Source of the DNA: Ancistrus triradiatus
Taxonomy: Eukaryota; Chordata; Actinopteri; Siluriformes; Loricariidae
Direction: 5' to 3'
Length of the DNA: 64,000 nt
NCBI GenBank assembly: GCA_025084515.1
Contig: JAJAGP010000214.1
Location: forward strand, 272,501 to 336,500
Below are positions 1-9,899 of this stretch, piece by piece (the stretch's first letter is position 1; the number at the start of each line of letters is the position of its first letter). The position numbers and the translations under genes were made by a program. Under the pieces are notes generated by a model. That model had not been told where the DNA came from. It was given only the letters and a program-made list of their open reading frames with translations, and did not search any database.

Positions 1-440
1 ACATTAGGGTGCATGGCATCATGGACTCCATGAAATACCAGAACATTTTAAATCAAAATCTGTCCTCTGCTGCCAGGAAACTAAAAATGAGTCAAAACTG
101 GATCGTCCAGCAGGACATTGATCCAAAATATATGTCAAGATCCACTCAGAAATAAATTACAGATCATAAACTCCTGTCATGGCCATCTCAGTCCCATGAT
201 CTAAACTCTAGAGAGAACCTGTGGGGCAGAGTGCACATGAGAGAACCTCGGACCGTGGACAAGTATTAAACACAGCGGTGCCAATAACTGTGGCATGTCT
301 GGTTTTGATGAGGAAGACTACATTTTAATTGACTTCAGTCAAAGGCTGAATTATTCTAGTTTCTCAGTGTGAGATTAAGCTAATTCACTAACAAGTGAAT
401 TTCTTACTCTTTTTTCACTCATATTTAAATAGGTGCGATG
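1..440 (+). mobile_element. Tc1-like transposon, 3' remnant cut by window edge
   Basis: Read on the plus strand this resembles the second half of a Tc1-type transposase gene. A short stretch reads as a degraded form of the 'QQDNDPKH' motif (around 110-130). A degraded 'WPSQSPDLN' region follows at about 180-215, now broken by stops. The downstream 3' untranslated part runs to roughly 440. The 5' half lies outside the window. No frame is open, so this is a dead copy. The 3' limit is approximate because no terminal repeat was identified. Confidence 0.6.
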
Positions 441-654
441 ATTGTGGAGGACATTTTAACCTAGTTATGTCCATAACACATGCCTTGTTACTACAAAGCT
501 ATAATAAGCTAGTTTCACAAGCTGGGACATCACATTATGTTAGCTAGTTAACTTTAATCATGGAACGACTTCTGCCAAAACACAAGCAATCCAGTTACAG
601 TTATAAACACATTGCTTGGACAGAGAGACTGTTATATCTTATTAAGCATGGAAA

Positions 655-812
655 GTAGGTGGTGTAATGGTTAAGGCTGTGGACTATTAATTAAAGGTTG
701 TGTGTTTAAATCCTGATTCCACCAAGCTGCCATTTGGGTCCTTGAGCAAATCCCTTATCTCTCAATTGCTCAGTTGAACTGTAGGTCACTTCAGATAAAG
801 CCACGGGTGGTT
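655..812 (+). repeat. tRNA-derived SINE, diverged copy
   Basis: Diverged member of the main SINE family of this window. It keeps an A-box-like 'gtaatggttaaggctgtggac', a decayed B box (gtttaaatcc), and the body segment 'ccaagctgccatttgggtccttgag'. The L2-type tail (tcacttcagataaagcc) has decayed far from the family form. It is one of the oldest-looking copies. Confidence 0.65.
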
Positions 813-819
813 TAAAAAA

Positions 820-2660
820 AAAAAATGTTAGTCAGAATGTTATAATTAGTGGTGTTGCTCCAAACAAGACAATCTGCAAACTGTCGGAAATTGGTTGCCA
901 TTTACGACAGCTCGACAACTAACTTATTTCAGCGCCTATGAACTAACCACCGTGCAGAATATGAAGATTATGACTAACTTTGTGAGTCAGTTGTCCACGA
1001 CTGGATTAAACCAGCCAAGGTACCAGCACAAAAACACACTCAGCAAACCTTAGCAAAATCATGCTGCCAAAAAGTGCCTTAAGATAAGAACGTCTTGTGG
1101 TGGGAGTGATGCACGCTGGGAAGTGTATTGAGGAAAAGCCGGCCACGATTGCGTTTTTAATCACGTTTAATATATGCTACCCTATTTTATATAGAGTATA
1201 TATTAAACTCCTGGGTTTATGATAAATGAAACATAAATCATGGATTTGTCGGAAGGTATCCCCACTGTAAATCGGGGAGTACCTGTATATAAAATTCACG
1301 TCTGAATGACAGAAAATTAGCACGAGCAAACCCTCATGACACCTGCTGATGGAAATCAGGATAATGGAGAATCGCAGTCTGTACCATTCTACTTTCTTCC
1401 ACACTATCGGGTTCAAGTTTTATAAAAGATACAAAGATAAGAATGACTGTATTGTAGACTGTACAGTACTGGGCTAAATGTTTTCATGTTGGGTTTTAAT
1501 GAATAGTATTCTTTCAAATAAAACACTATGTGCAATACAGCTAAACTACTGTGTAATGTCCTGTCAATGACCTGTTTCACAGAACCTAATGCGGACGTTC
1601 AACAGCACATACCTGTACTTATACGACTCTAAAACCTAACAAAATAACCTATCATTTGCAGTGCATTTTGATCTTAATATCTCATTTGTTCCGCTCAGCT
1701 GTAAGTCATTTTTCACAATTGCTGGGATTGTTTCCAAAGAGACCTGGTGCCATTACGTAATTATTTTAACAGCAACAGAACTCAGATTCGGTAGGCCATT
1801 TTTACTCTGTATAATAATGCACTTTGCATTTTCTTTTATTCCATACATGTGTATAAATAGTAGGCACTTTGCAAATGTATTTCTGCTTTGAAATAATTGC
1901 TATTAAGTAATGAGCTGAGGGAATGTTAGCTCAATTGTTTAGCATAGCGAGTTGTATGCTGCCTTGTTTTAACCGGCCACCTGATTGGACCGGTCTATCA
2001 TTTCGGTATGACCACAGTACAGAGAATAGGAACAATACACTGAAATAATCTACTATCTTTTGTTAGATAAGGAGGTGCTTTATTGCAAACTATTTTTAGT
2101 CCATGAGGACGGTCAGCATATTTTGAGGCAAGATCTGTAGGCACTCTGCTTAATATTTCCTTTCCTCCAGAGAAGTTTTGTGTTGTTTGAATGAATGCAG
2201 ATATTGTATCGTGTGTATATGAGAGAACATGAATGTGTTTTACTAAATGCATTCTCACATAGTGAGTCCTGCTGGGAGTTCTGTTTTACCCCACTTACCC
2301 TAGTTAGTTTGTTTTTTCCTCAAATGATTTGAATAGTTCCACAGTTCTAACAGTGATCAATTTAGTTTTACTGATCGTTCATGTCAAATGCAATACTGTA
2401 CTACAGTAACACGGAAATGTGACCTTGGGTCAGCTCTAAATGATCCAATCATAGCTCTAATTACATCACACAATTCATCAGCCAGTGGAGATACAATTAG
2501 CTACCTGGCTGGCAGTCGAATCAAATTAGCATTCTCATCAATTAGACACTCAAGCAGAGGTGAAGGTTGAATTCACTGAATAGTTTACAATTTATGTGTT
2601 TCGTTATTTTTGTGCTAGAGCTGCACTTGGTGAAGTTCATTCTTCAGTTTATCTCATTTA
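820..2660. other. Unassigned non-coding stretch
   Basis: Mostly AT-rich sequence without a recognised repeat or a plausible exon. The open frames here (about 60-86 codons, both strands) have no domain, no signal and no flanking splice context that I trust. Nothing further is visible. Confidence 0.5.
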
Positions 2661-2676
2661 TATATGTGTGTGTGTG

Positions 2677-2911
2677 GCCTTACATAAGGAGGAGACTGGG
2701 CACTGGTTGAAATATGAATGGGACTGTAGTACAGAAGTCCCGCCCCCATAATTAGAAAGAACCAGTCGATATATTAGCAAATGTGTCAGTGAAGGGGGCT
2801 GCAAGTCTTGGCCCCTTTGTACTGGCGGCATGCGCATGGGCAGTAGCCAGAATAACCTATAAAGTCTTATTTTTCTATGTTATTTTAACCCAACAATGTA
2901 AGTATGTTATA
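2677..2911 (+). repeat. Direct duplication, left copy
   Basis: Starts 'acataaggaggagactggg' and continues through a GC-rich middle (ggcggcatgcgcatgggcag) to 'aacccaacaatgtaagtatg'. The same order of segments recurs at about 3374-3561. An AT microsatellite follows directly at 2908-2927. No coding potential or known repeat family was recognised. Confidence 0.85.
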
Positions 2912-3010
2912 TATATATATATATATACAGTCTAACCTCGTTACCTTGCCCATCTGCAATGAAATAAAAAGTAAATGTAAGCAAGAGCGCATTTTTTATA
3001 ATTTTTTTAA

Positions 3011-3013
<3 letters not shown>

Positions 3014-3079
<66 letters not shown>
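3014..3079. repeat. (AT)n microsatellite
   Basis: About 66 bp of uninterrupted AT dinucleotides between the duplicated blocks. The open frames running through it on both strands are Ile/Tyr repeats and are not genes. Confidence 0.97.
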
Positions 3080-3080
<1 letters not shown>

Positions 3081-3085
3081 GTATA

Positions 3086-3190
3086 TAAAATGCATGGATG
3101 GAAATGAGTCCTGCCATCATATATATATACACGCCAACCTCAGCTCTTGCCACCTGTGATGGCAGGACTCATTTCCATCCATGCATTTTA
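3086..3190. repeat. Perfect 34-bp inverted repeat
   Basis: Arms at 3086-3119 and 3157-3190 are exact reverse complements (34 of 34 by eye), separated by a 37-nt spacer containing a short AT run. It could fold into a strong stem-loop in RNA or extrude as a cruciform. It lies between the duplicated blocks at 2677-2911 and 3374-3561, which suggests that all three belong to one composite repeat. Confidence 0.93.
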
Positions 3191-3373
3191 CCTCTAAAAG
3201 CCGCTAACCTCAGTCTCGGCCTCACTAAGCTTAAAATGTGACAAATGTCCTGCCAGCAATGAAAATCTACCCCAATAAGCCGCCATGTTTCAGACATGTT
3301 TCAGTAGATGTCACTTTAATCTTACTTTAATCTTGTAACGTCGGATGATGTACAGTCCCTGTCTGCTATTAGA

Positions 3374-3561
3374 GACCTTATATAAGGAGGAGACTGGGCA
3401 CTGGTTGAAATATGAATGGGACTGTAGTACAGAAGTAAATGGGGGGCTGCAAGTCTTGGCCCCTTTATATGGGCGGCATGCGCATGGGCAGTAGCCAGAA
3501 GAACCTTAAAAAATATATTTTTTCTGTGTTATTTGAACCCAACAACGTAAGTATATTATAT
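3374..3561 (+). repeat. Direct duplication, right copy
   Basis: Second copy of the 2677-2911 block. It lacks a short segment after 'acagaagt' that the left copy has (the 'cccgcccccataatta' part). It ends with 'aacaacgtaagtatattat', equivalent to the left copy's 'aacaatgtaagtatgttat'. Divergence is modest, so the duplication is fairly recent or both are copies of one dispersed repeat. Confidence 0.85.
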
Positions 3562-3599
3562 CATTTTTGTCATATTATAGCAGATTTTAAAGACAGAGA

Positions 3600-4565
3600 C
3601 AGGAGTCTGGCCTTGTATGGCTGAAAAGTAAAACCTGACAGACTAATGGCTTTCAAGGTAAAATATCTCACATCTCATTCCAGTGGTCTTAAATAGCTGA
3701 TTATCAGGGCAATACAAGTGTCAGTTCTACTACCGAAAGCTCACTGTTCGAATCTACACTCTTTGCATGTCTGTTTGTGTGTCTGAGCCCGTGCAGCTGT
3801 GTTGCCATAAGGAAAGACGTCCTCAAATCACACTGTCAATAATCCAGTGTAACAGTGTCTATTAGCCATTTCCATCCTCGCTGCCAGAGCTCTGCAGACG
3901 AGATTTATTTATTTGAAATCTTCTGCCAGGAGCTTCAGTGTCAAAAGTGTTTCGAATGCTCTGCAGCTCTGGCCTTGTCCCAAATCCAGCCATGATAAAG
4001 TGTTATTTCAAAATAATGACTAATGAAGGGTTTGCTCTGTCAAAATCACACCAGCAGAGATTACGAGGAACTGAGTGTGTGACTCTCTGTGTGTGTTTGT
4101 ATGTGTGTGTACTCTCAGGTATTGGTCAAAGATCATGGTCTCACTCAACAGCTTTTGTCAACATCCCTGTCTGACTGCTGGCAAGAACAAACAGTATGTA
4201 GAGGTGTTGCTGCCTGTTCCGTGTAGGTCTCTTGTTGGAGCAATGCTGACATGGTTCCAGTACAGCTATCGGATTCAGTGCTAATCTCTCATTGCTCTTT
4301 CAATGCCAGGCCAGTGCCAACGGCGTGACTGATAAACAAACACCCAAACAGACACAGCATAACATCATCTTCCTGATTACTCAGCTAATGAGACGTGTGC
4401 ACAACCAAATGATGCGCTTCCATTAACCCTGGCATGCTGTATGTTCATGATGTCATCAAATGAGCCCCAGTCTAACATCGTGCTTATGAGTAGATGATGG
4501 CATCATTTATAATGGCCTCTGTTTATTCATGACCGTCCAACTGAAGTAAAGTCATGGCAGTTGCA
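3600..4565. other. Unassigned non-coding stretch
   Basis: No repeat family or gene recognised. Between 4076 and 4110 there is a small imperfect GT-rich run that generates a Cys/Val-rich frame; this is not a gene. Confidence 0.5.
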
Positions 4566-4569
4566 TTTA

Positions 4570-5205
4570 CACCTTTTATAAAACTGTCAGATACAAAGAC
4601 CACACCTCCATTTCGAAAAATATCAGGTACAAAGGCCACACCTCCTTTTCTAGAACTTTGAAGTACAAAGACCATAGTTCCTTTTAGAAAACTGTCAAAT
4701 ACTGTGGGACTGTGGTAGCCTAGCAGTTAAGGTACTGGTTCAAATCCCATCTCTGCCAAGCTGCCACTGTTGGGTCCTTGAGCAAGACCCTTAACCCACA
4801 ATTGCTTGGATTGGGAGGTTGTATCAATTGTAAGTTGCTCTGGATAAGGGCGTCTGCTAAATGCTGTACATGTAAATACAAAGGCCACACCTACTTTTTT
4901 AAAACTGTCAAGTTCAAAGGCCACACCTACTTTTTAGGACATTAAAGTACAAAGACCACACCCCCTTTTATAAAACTGTCACATACAAAAGCCACAACTC
5001 CATTTTTCAAACTGTCAGATACAAACGCCACACCTACCTTTCTAGGACATTGAGGTACAAAGGCCACACCTCCTTATCTAGCACTGGTACAAAGTCCACA
5101 CCTCCTTTTATAAAACTGTCAGGTACCCAGACCACACTGACATTTCTAGGACAGGTACAAAGACCACACCTCTTTTTCTAAGACTGTCAGGTACAGAGGT
5201 GGCGC
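4570..5205 (+). repeat. Degenerate minisatellite with CCACACC core
   Basis: About fifteen imperfect units of roughly 35-45 bp, each close to 'ggtacaaaggccacacctcc' followed by a T-rich part and 'aaactgtca'. Nine units keep an exact CCACACC; three more carry one-base variants. The array is interrupted by a SINE at about 4703-4873. CCACACC matches the GT-box/CACC core bound by KLF/Sp proteins, but whether it acts as such here is inference. Confidence 0.9.
4703..4873 (+). repeat. tRNA-derived SINE inserted in the minisatellite
   Basis: Begins 'tgtgggactgtggtagcc' (A box region) and goes to the body 'ccaagctgccactgttggg' and the tail 'gctctggataagggcgtctg'. The segment that normally lies between the A box and the B box (ggactatggaccaaaaggtcc) is deleted. 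AAATAC flanks both sides (4697-4702 and 4874-4879), a probable target-site duplication, although the family's own TGTAAA-type tail makes the right edge slightly ambiguous. Confidence 0.9.
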
Positions 5206-5725
5206 CTGTTCTGAATCAGTATAGCTGGATCAGAGGTATTGAGAGTGGTGCACTGGTTTGTATCAGTCAGTCTTCACAGGCCAAATGATGGCGCACAGGT
5301 TAGGTGAAGAAGGCAGTCGGTCTCATTTTAAACAAAAATTGCTCACAAACAAGACAGAGCAAAAAGGGAGAAAGGACAGAAAGAAAATATGGCTGGAAAT
5401 TAATCGATACAACGCAATTTTCTGTTGCATTTGGCCGTCATTGATGATCTGTCAAAAGCATAAGCTTCAATGTCACTTCTCTCTCCCTCTTGCTCTCTCT
5501 CGCTCTCTCTCTCTCTCTGACTTTCTGCAAAAATGATTTTTTCGGAGAAAACCCATTCCCCTCTTCCAAGACAAATAACGAACACGTCTGGATCGATGTG
5601 CCACAGCTCACATGACTAAAATCGGGGGGTCATGGACCGGCAGCCAATCACGTCATGGCTTCTTTTCACGCATGGTTTCCTCTGGCAGCCAGTGGCACAA
5701 AGCATGTGGGAAATATCAAGTAGCT

Positions 5726-5727
<2 letters not shown>

Positions 5728-5777
<50 letters not shown>
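5728..5777. repeat. (CA)n microsatellite
   Basis: About 50 bp of pure CA dinucleotides. Confidence 0.98.
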
Positions 5778-5779
<2 letters not shown>

Positions 5780-5892
5780 ACTTCAGAGCTGAACTCCAAT
5801 GGAACACATTGGGTATGGGGGCAAATTATACGTTGTCAGTGAGTGTGAGTGTGTGAGACAGGGGAGTGCAAATCTGCTCTCTATCTCTCTCG

Positions 5893-5894
<2 letters not shown>

Positions 5895-5946
<52 letters not shown>
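5895..5946. repeat. (CA)n microsatellite
   Basis: About 52 bp of CA repeat, preceded by a short CT-rich run and followed at 5947-6107 by a dispersed repeat related to the one at 35110-35365. Confidence 0.98.
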
Positions 5947-5949
<3 letters not shown>

Positions 5950-6128
5950 CAAATTTGTCTTTCAATCATTGTAGGAGGCACACCTCCACCTAACTTTAAC
6001 CTCAGGAACCAAAAGCAATAAATCTGCAAAATATCCTCATAAGGAAAACAGGAACATGTCCGGATCTTTCAGACATTCCACCTCACAGTGATATATAAAC
6101 TTGATCCACACACACACACACACACACA
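5950..6128 (+). repeat. Dispersed repeat ending in a CA array
   Basis: Shares with 35140-35365 the segment order 'attgtagg ... cctaactttaacctcaggaacc ... tcctcataagg/tcctcagaatg ... gatatataaacttgatcc', and like it runs directly into a CA array (6108-6128). Family identity unknown to me; it resembles a common teleost repeat associated with CA arrays. Confidence 0.55.
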
Positions 6129-6129
6129 A

Positions 6130-7689
6130 ATGCTAATTAAAACCTTTTACTCAATGCGCAATACAAGATCGTTATAACTTGCTGATTAGTCGTGTGCTGC
6201 AGAGTTCTACTGAACGAGAGCGTTGCAATATAAGTGCACGCAAAACATGATTTTTAATGCTTAACGCTTCTTTGATGGCTGATTTCATTAAACAAAGTGG
6301 TATTTGGGTCAGAATTGTTAGCGCAGTGCTTAGATTGTAATTAAAATCTGAAACAAAGAGAATGGCGTCGCACTGCATTTAATAGATTCAAATTAAATGG
6401 TTCGAAACCTCACAAAAAACTGCGTGCAAACGATATCCAAATGCTTCAGAGATTAGGGACACATTGTCCTTCATGCTACTGGAAATTCACAACAATTATT
6501 GTACTGTCATGACCCTGGGTAGGTTAAAGCCGTAACACTTAAGATGACGTATGATCGACCTGATACTTTTGTTTGACGGAAGCCAATAATGCATCCATAG
6601 ATAGTATTACAAACAACACGGAAGATCAGCCAGATGAAACAGAGACTCAATGAGTGAATAGTTATATAGGTATAGATTAGAGACAATATACAGGTATTGG
6701 GGGACAAACAAAGAGGTACTACTCACAATAGGACAGTCACATGGACTTATGAACTGCATTTACAGCTGGGTACAAATAAAAAAGTCTCTAAACACATCAA
6801 CCGTGGTAGAAGAGTCTCTAGTCCAAACGGGAGCTAAAAAGGTAGTAACAGACAAACACACACAAAAGATTTTATTCTTATTATAATTTATTATAATTTT
6901 AAGACCTCTGTCACTAAGGTGAACGGACATTGATCTGATGTCCGCTAAAATCCGCTAATGCCAATCTGTTAAGCAACAAACATTATGACAGCTATCAAGA
7001 CAGACACTGGTAATAGCAACATGACTCTAGTGATGTCACTTAATGACAGCATATGGCATGATGTAACCTGATGAAGGTATGCCTGTGATGCAGGGTCCAA
7101 GAAAAGTGCAACTCACAACTGAGGCGTCTGCAGGAACCATTCCGGGTTAGTATGCCTCTCTCTGTTACACACTCCCGCCGGAGGAACGGTCCAGAACCCT
7201 GTCTGAATGCCCAGAGTGTGTATGACAGGATCAGTGACCACAATCAATGGCAGGAAGCACAGCCCAGTATTTCTGGACTTAAAGGAGGTGTTGGCTTTCT
7301 GAAAGAGCACCACACGCACATGCGCACGCACACGTGTGCGCACAGTACAGCTTTAAAGCCGCCTACTCTCTGATATCTAACCAGTGATCAGAGGGAATTA
7401 AGGACACAGCTCTAACACATCTGGATCCAACCTCAAATCAAATTCTCCTGCAAACCAAAGCAAAGCAAAGCAAAGCACCCTGAGAAGGCCCAAAGTCTCT
7501 GCATTCCTTCTGGTGGAGTAGTGCTCCCAGTGCAAGCCTTTTTTAGTTTCATTAAATAAAACTTCTCGCTAAACATATTTCCACGCAGCAAGGGCCCATG
7601 GGAAAGGAGTTCTCTGACTGGCAGAGGATCTGGAATGTTCCCCCGCTGGGAAAAGTGGGTCAACCAATTCTCCACGTCCATGGGAGAGT

Positions 7690-7690
<1 letters not shown>
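6130..7690. other. Unassigned non-coding stretch
   Basis: No gene or known mobile element recognised. A short (AAAGC)n-like run lies near 7455-7477. The frames of 60-80 codons around 7040-7370 overlap each other on both strands and have no supporting motif. Confidence 0.5.

Positions 7691-7691
<1 letters not shown>

Positions 7692-7722
<31 letters not shown>
7692..7722. repeat. (GA)n microsatellite
   Basis: About 31 bp of GA dinucleotides. Confidence 0.97.
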
Positions 7723-7726
<4 letters not shown>

Positions 7727-7828
7727 TAGTCTGCAGTAGCAGTAACTACTCTGTGCTGTCAGCTTATCTGTTTTAAATTGTAGCCTTAGGGATTAGGAGT
7801 CGAACCTGGTGAAGTGATAATTACTGAA

Positions 7829-7832
<4 letters not shown>

Positions 7833-7878
<46 letters not shown>

Positions 7879-7881
7879 GTG
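7833..7881. repeat. (GT)n microsatellite
   Basis: About 49 bp of GT repeat with one interruption (gcgtgt) near the 3' end. The Cys/Val frame starting at 7837 is a translation of this run. Confidence 0.97.
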
Positions 7882-7909
7882 AGATGGGTTAGGGGTGCAA
7901 CAATCTACA

Positions 7910-7935
7910 TATTATTATTATTATTATTATTATTT
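7910..7935. repeat. (ATT)n microsatellite
   Basis: About 26 bp of ATT trinucleotides, adjoining the repeat at 7958. Confidence 0.95.
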
Positions 7936-7957
7936 TCTCATCATCATTATCATTTGC

Positions 7958-8107
7958 TACAACAGAACTACAGGGCACACGGTACTACAATTCCCATAAT
8001 GCCACAGCATCTTTCAAAAACTTGTGCGGTGAGCCAATTTCTTTCTCCTTTTTTTTTGCACAGATTAATGGACATCTGCAAATATTTACATGAACGTCAG
8101 CCTAAAC
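7958..8107 (+). mobile_element. Partial copy of a hAT-like MITE family
   Basis: Shares with the copies at 31893-32315 and 58377-58832 the run 'cactacatttcccataatgcc', 'cagcatctttccaaa', and the segment before '-atggacatctgcaaatattta/acagatatttaaaagaacgtc'. Both termini seen in the other copies are missing here. It runs directly into the Tc1 relic at 8115. Confidence 0.7.
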
Positions 8108-8114
8108 AAAATGC

Positions 8115-8745
8115 TTTCACACACAGAACCAGCTCTAAGGTTTACAGAGAATGGTCTGAAGAAGAGAAAATATCCAATGAGAGCAGCTCTCTGGGTGAAA
8201 ATGCCTTGTTGACTCCAGAGGTCAGAGGAGAACGGCCAGACAGGTCAAGCTCATAGCAAGCCAAATAACCACTTATTACAACCTCAACACGTCAAACCTT
8301 GAAGCAGATGGGTTACGGCAGCAGGTGACCACACCAGGTGCCACCTCTATCAGCTAAGGACAGGCAACTGAAACTAGACGTTTGCACAGGATCAACAAAA
8401 TTGGACAGTAGAAGATTGGAACAACTGGACTGATGAGTCTCGATTCTTGATTTCTGCTGTGACATTCGGATGGACGGGTCAGAATTTGGCTTAAAGAACA
8501 TAAAAGAATGGATCCACCCTGCCTTGTATCAAAGCTCAAAACTGGTTTCTTGAACTTGCCAATGAGTTCGCTGTGCTCAAATGGCCTCGGGTTAGCAGAT
8601 CTCAACAACTATGTGATGCTATTATGTTAGTAGACCGAAATCTCTGAGGAATGTTTTCAGCACCTTGTTGAAACTATGAGATAAAGAATTAAAACATTTC
8701 TAATGGTACAAGGGGGCCAACCCGGGACTAGAAAGATATATTTAA
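8115..8745 (+). mobile_element. Tc1-like transposon relic ('ggtcactttatta' family)
   Basis: A decayed transposase region in which three landmarks survive. 'gtttacagagaatggtctgaa' at about 8140 is the end of the DNA-binding part. 'tctgatgagtctcgattctt' at about 8428-8450 encodes the W-x-DES-R catalytic block, with the first acidic residue kept but the tryptophan mutated. 'tgaggaatgttttcagcacc' then 'aagggggccaacccgggactag' near 8710-8730 is the C-terminus. The second-D and E blocks are lost by deletion. Related copies: 40822-41222 and 52741-52935. Confidence 0.82.
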
Positions 8746-8792
8746 TGAAGTTGCCATTAAGTGTATTTCAATGCTCTTATATTACCTTGCTA

Positions 8793-8970
8793 TACATTTA
8801 CATTTATGTTATTTGCAGACGTCCTTATCCAGAGCGACTTTTGAATCTTACAATCCAAGCAATTGTGGGTTAAGAGCCTTGCTGAAGGACCCAACAGTGG
8901 CAGCTTGGCAGAGGTGGGATTTGAACCCTGGACCTTCTGGTCCATAGTCAAGTACCTTAACTTGTAGGCT
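8793..8970 (-). repeat. tRNA-derived SINE
   Basis: Minus-strand copy: tail complement 'cagacgtccttatccagagcgact', body 'ggacccaacagtggcagcttgg', B-box complement 'ggatttgaaccctgg' (with 'gggatttgaacc'), then 'ccttctggtccatagtcaagtacc'. It lies just downstream of the Tc1 relic. Confidence 0.93.
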
Positions 8971-9398
8971 AGTGCAGTATGCTATAGTATTCAGCTCAGC
9001 TCAAACTCAGGTTTGCACCAATCCTCTTCTTGTTTCATTGCCGCTTCATTGGAAGCTTCTATTCTATTGCTTAATTGTAGAGAAACAGCTCATGTTCCTG
9101 AATAACAGAAAAATGAAACTATCAAATATCCCTGCCTTACAGTTTGCTCTGGGAATGCGGATGCATTTTTGGTACTGCAAGCTAGCATTGTTTGGTCTGG
9201 TCTTTTTTTTTTCTGAACTAAAAGCACAGTGTCCTTTCCTTATTTATGGCAGTCTCGGGTTAAGATGACATCAGCAGATGAATCTAGAACAGATGATGTT
9301 CCTGCTGAGCAGCCTAACTGATGAGGATCTTGGATTCAGGCAATCTCCTGGCCTACCTAATAGAGCCTTCAGCAACACCTTATGCATCCGGATACTAT

Positions 9399-9401
<3 letters not shown>

Positions 9402-9434
<33 letters not shown>
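9402..9434. repeat. (CA)n microsatellite
   Basis: About 33 bp of CA dinucleotides. Confidence 0.97.
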
Positions 9435-9435
<1 letters not shown>

Positions 9436-9554
9436 CTTATGTACGCTGCTCAACATGAGAGAAACAGGCGATAGAAACTTCCCATTGCCTTTCATTCATT
9501 TCAGAATTGTTTTAGCGTTGTCAGAAGATTAAAACATTTCCGTAATGACGGACA

Positions 9555-9740
9555 ACACAGTAAGCAGTGGTTAGCGCTGTCGCCACACTGTGGAGTTTGT
9601 ATGCTATCCCCTGTCTGCATGGGTTTCCTCCCAGAACTGGTCATAGAATGATACCTTCTTACTGCAGAACACTCATTTTATTAGGTACTTTTATAAGCAA
9701 TAGCACATGCAAGGTTTTATCTTGTGTGCCCTGCAGCGGA
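9555..9740 (+). repeat. Fragment of the second SINE-like family
   Basis: Contains 'cagtggttagcgctgtcgcc', 'gtggagtttgtatgct', 'gtctgcatgggtttcctccc' and later 'tgtgccctgcagcggagtgg'. These are the ordered landmarks of a widespread teleost repeat with a tRNA-like head. The middle is disrupted. Confidence 0.6.
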
Positions 9741-9792
9741 GTGGATGAACGTTGTGTATAAACAAGCGTTTGAATACTTTAAAAACTGAATT

Positions 9793-9895
9793 CGTTTTGT
9801 TCCCTACAGGGTAATAGTGCAGTACAATGTAGGGAACAGGGAATAGCAGACTGTTTGGTATACAGCCCATAACTATGGGTTCGCCGCCATGGTGT
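9793..9895. repeat. Short palindromic repeat, probable MITE fragment
   Basis: TTCCCTACA (9800-9808) and TGTAGGGAA (9829-9837) form inverted arms around 'gggtaatagtgcagtacaa'. This 'ttccctacagggtaatagtgca' core resembles a common teleost DNA-transposon terminal region. Limits are approximate. Confidence 0.45.
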
Positions 9896-9899
9896 CAGA

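Noticed and set aside
4570..5205. CRISPR-like array
   Set aside because: Units are degenerate throughout with no constant repeat/variable spacer pattern, and the genome is eukaryotic.
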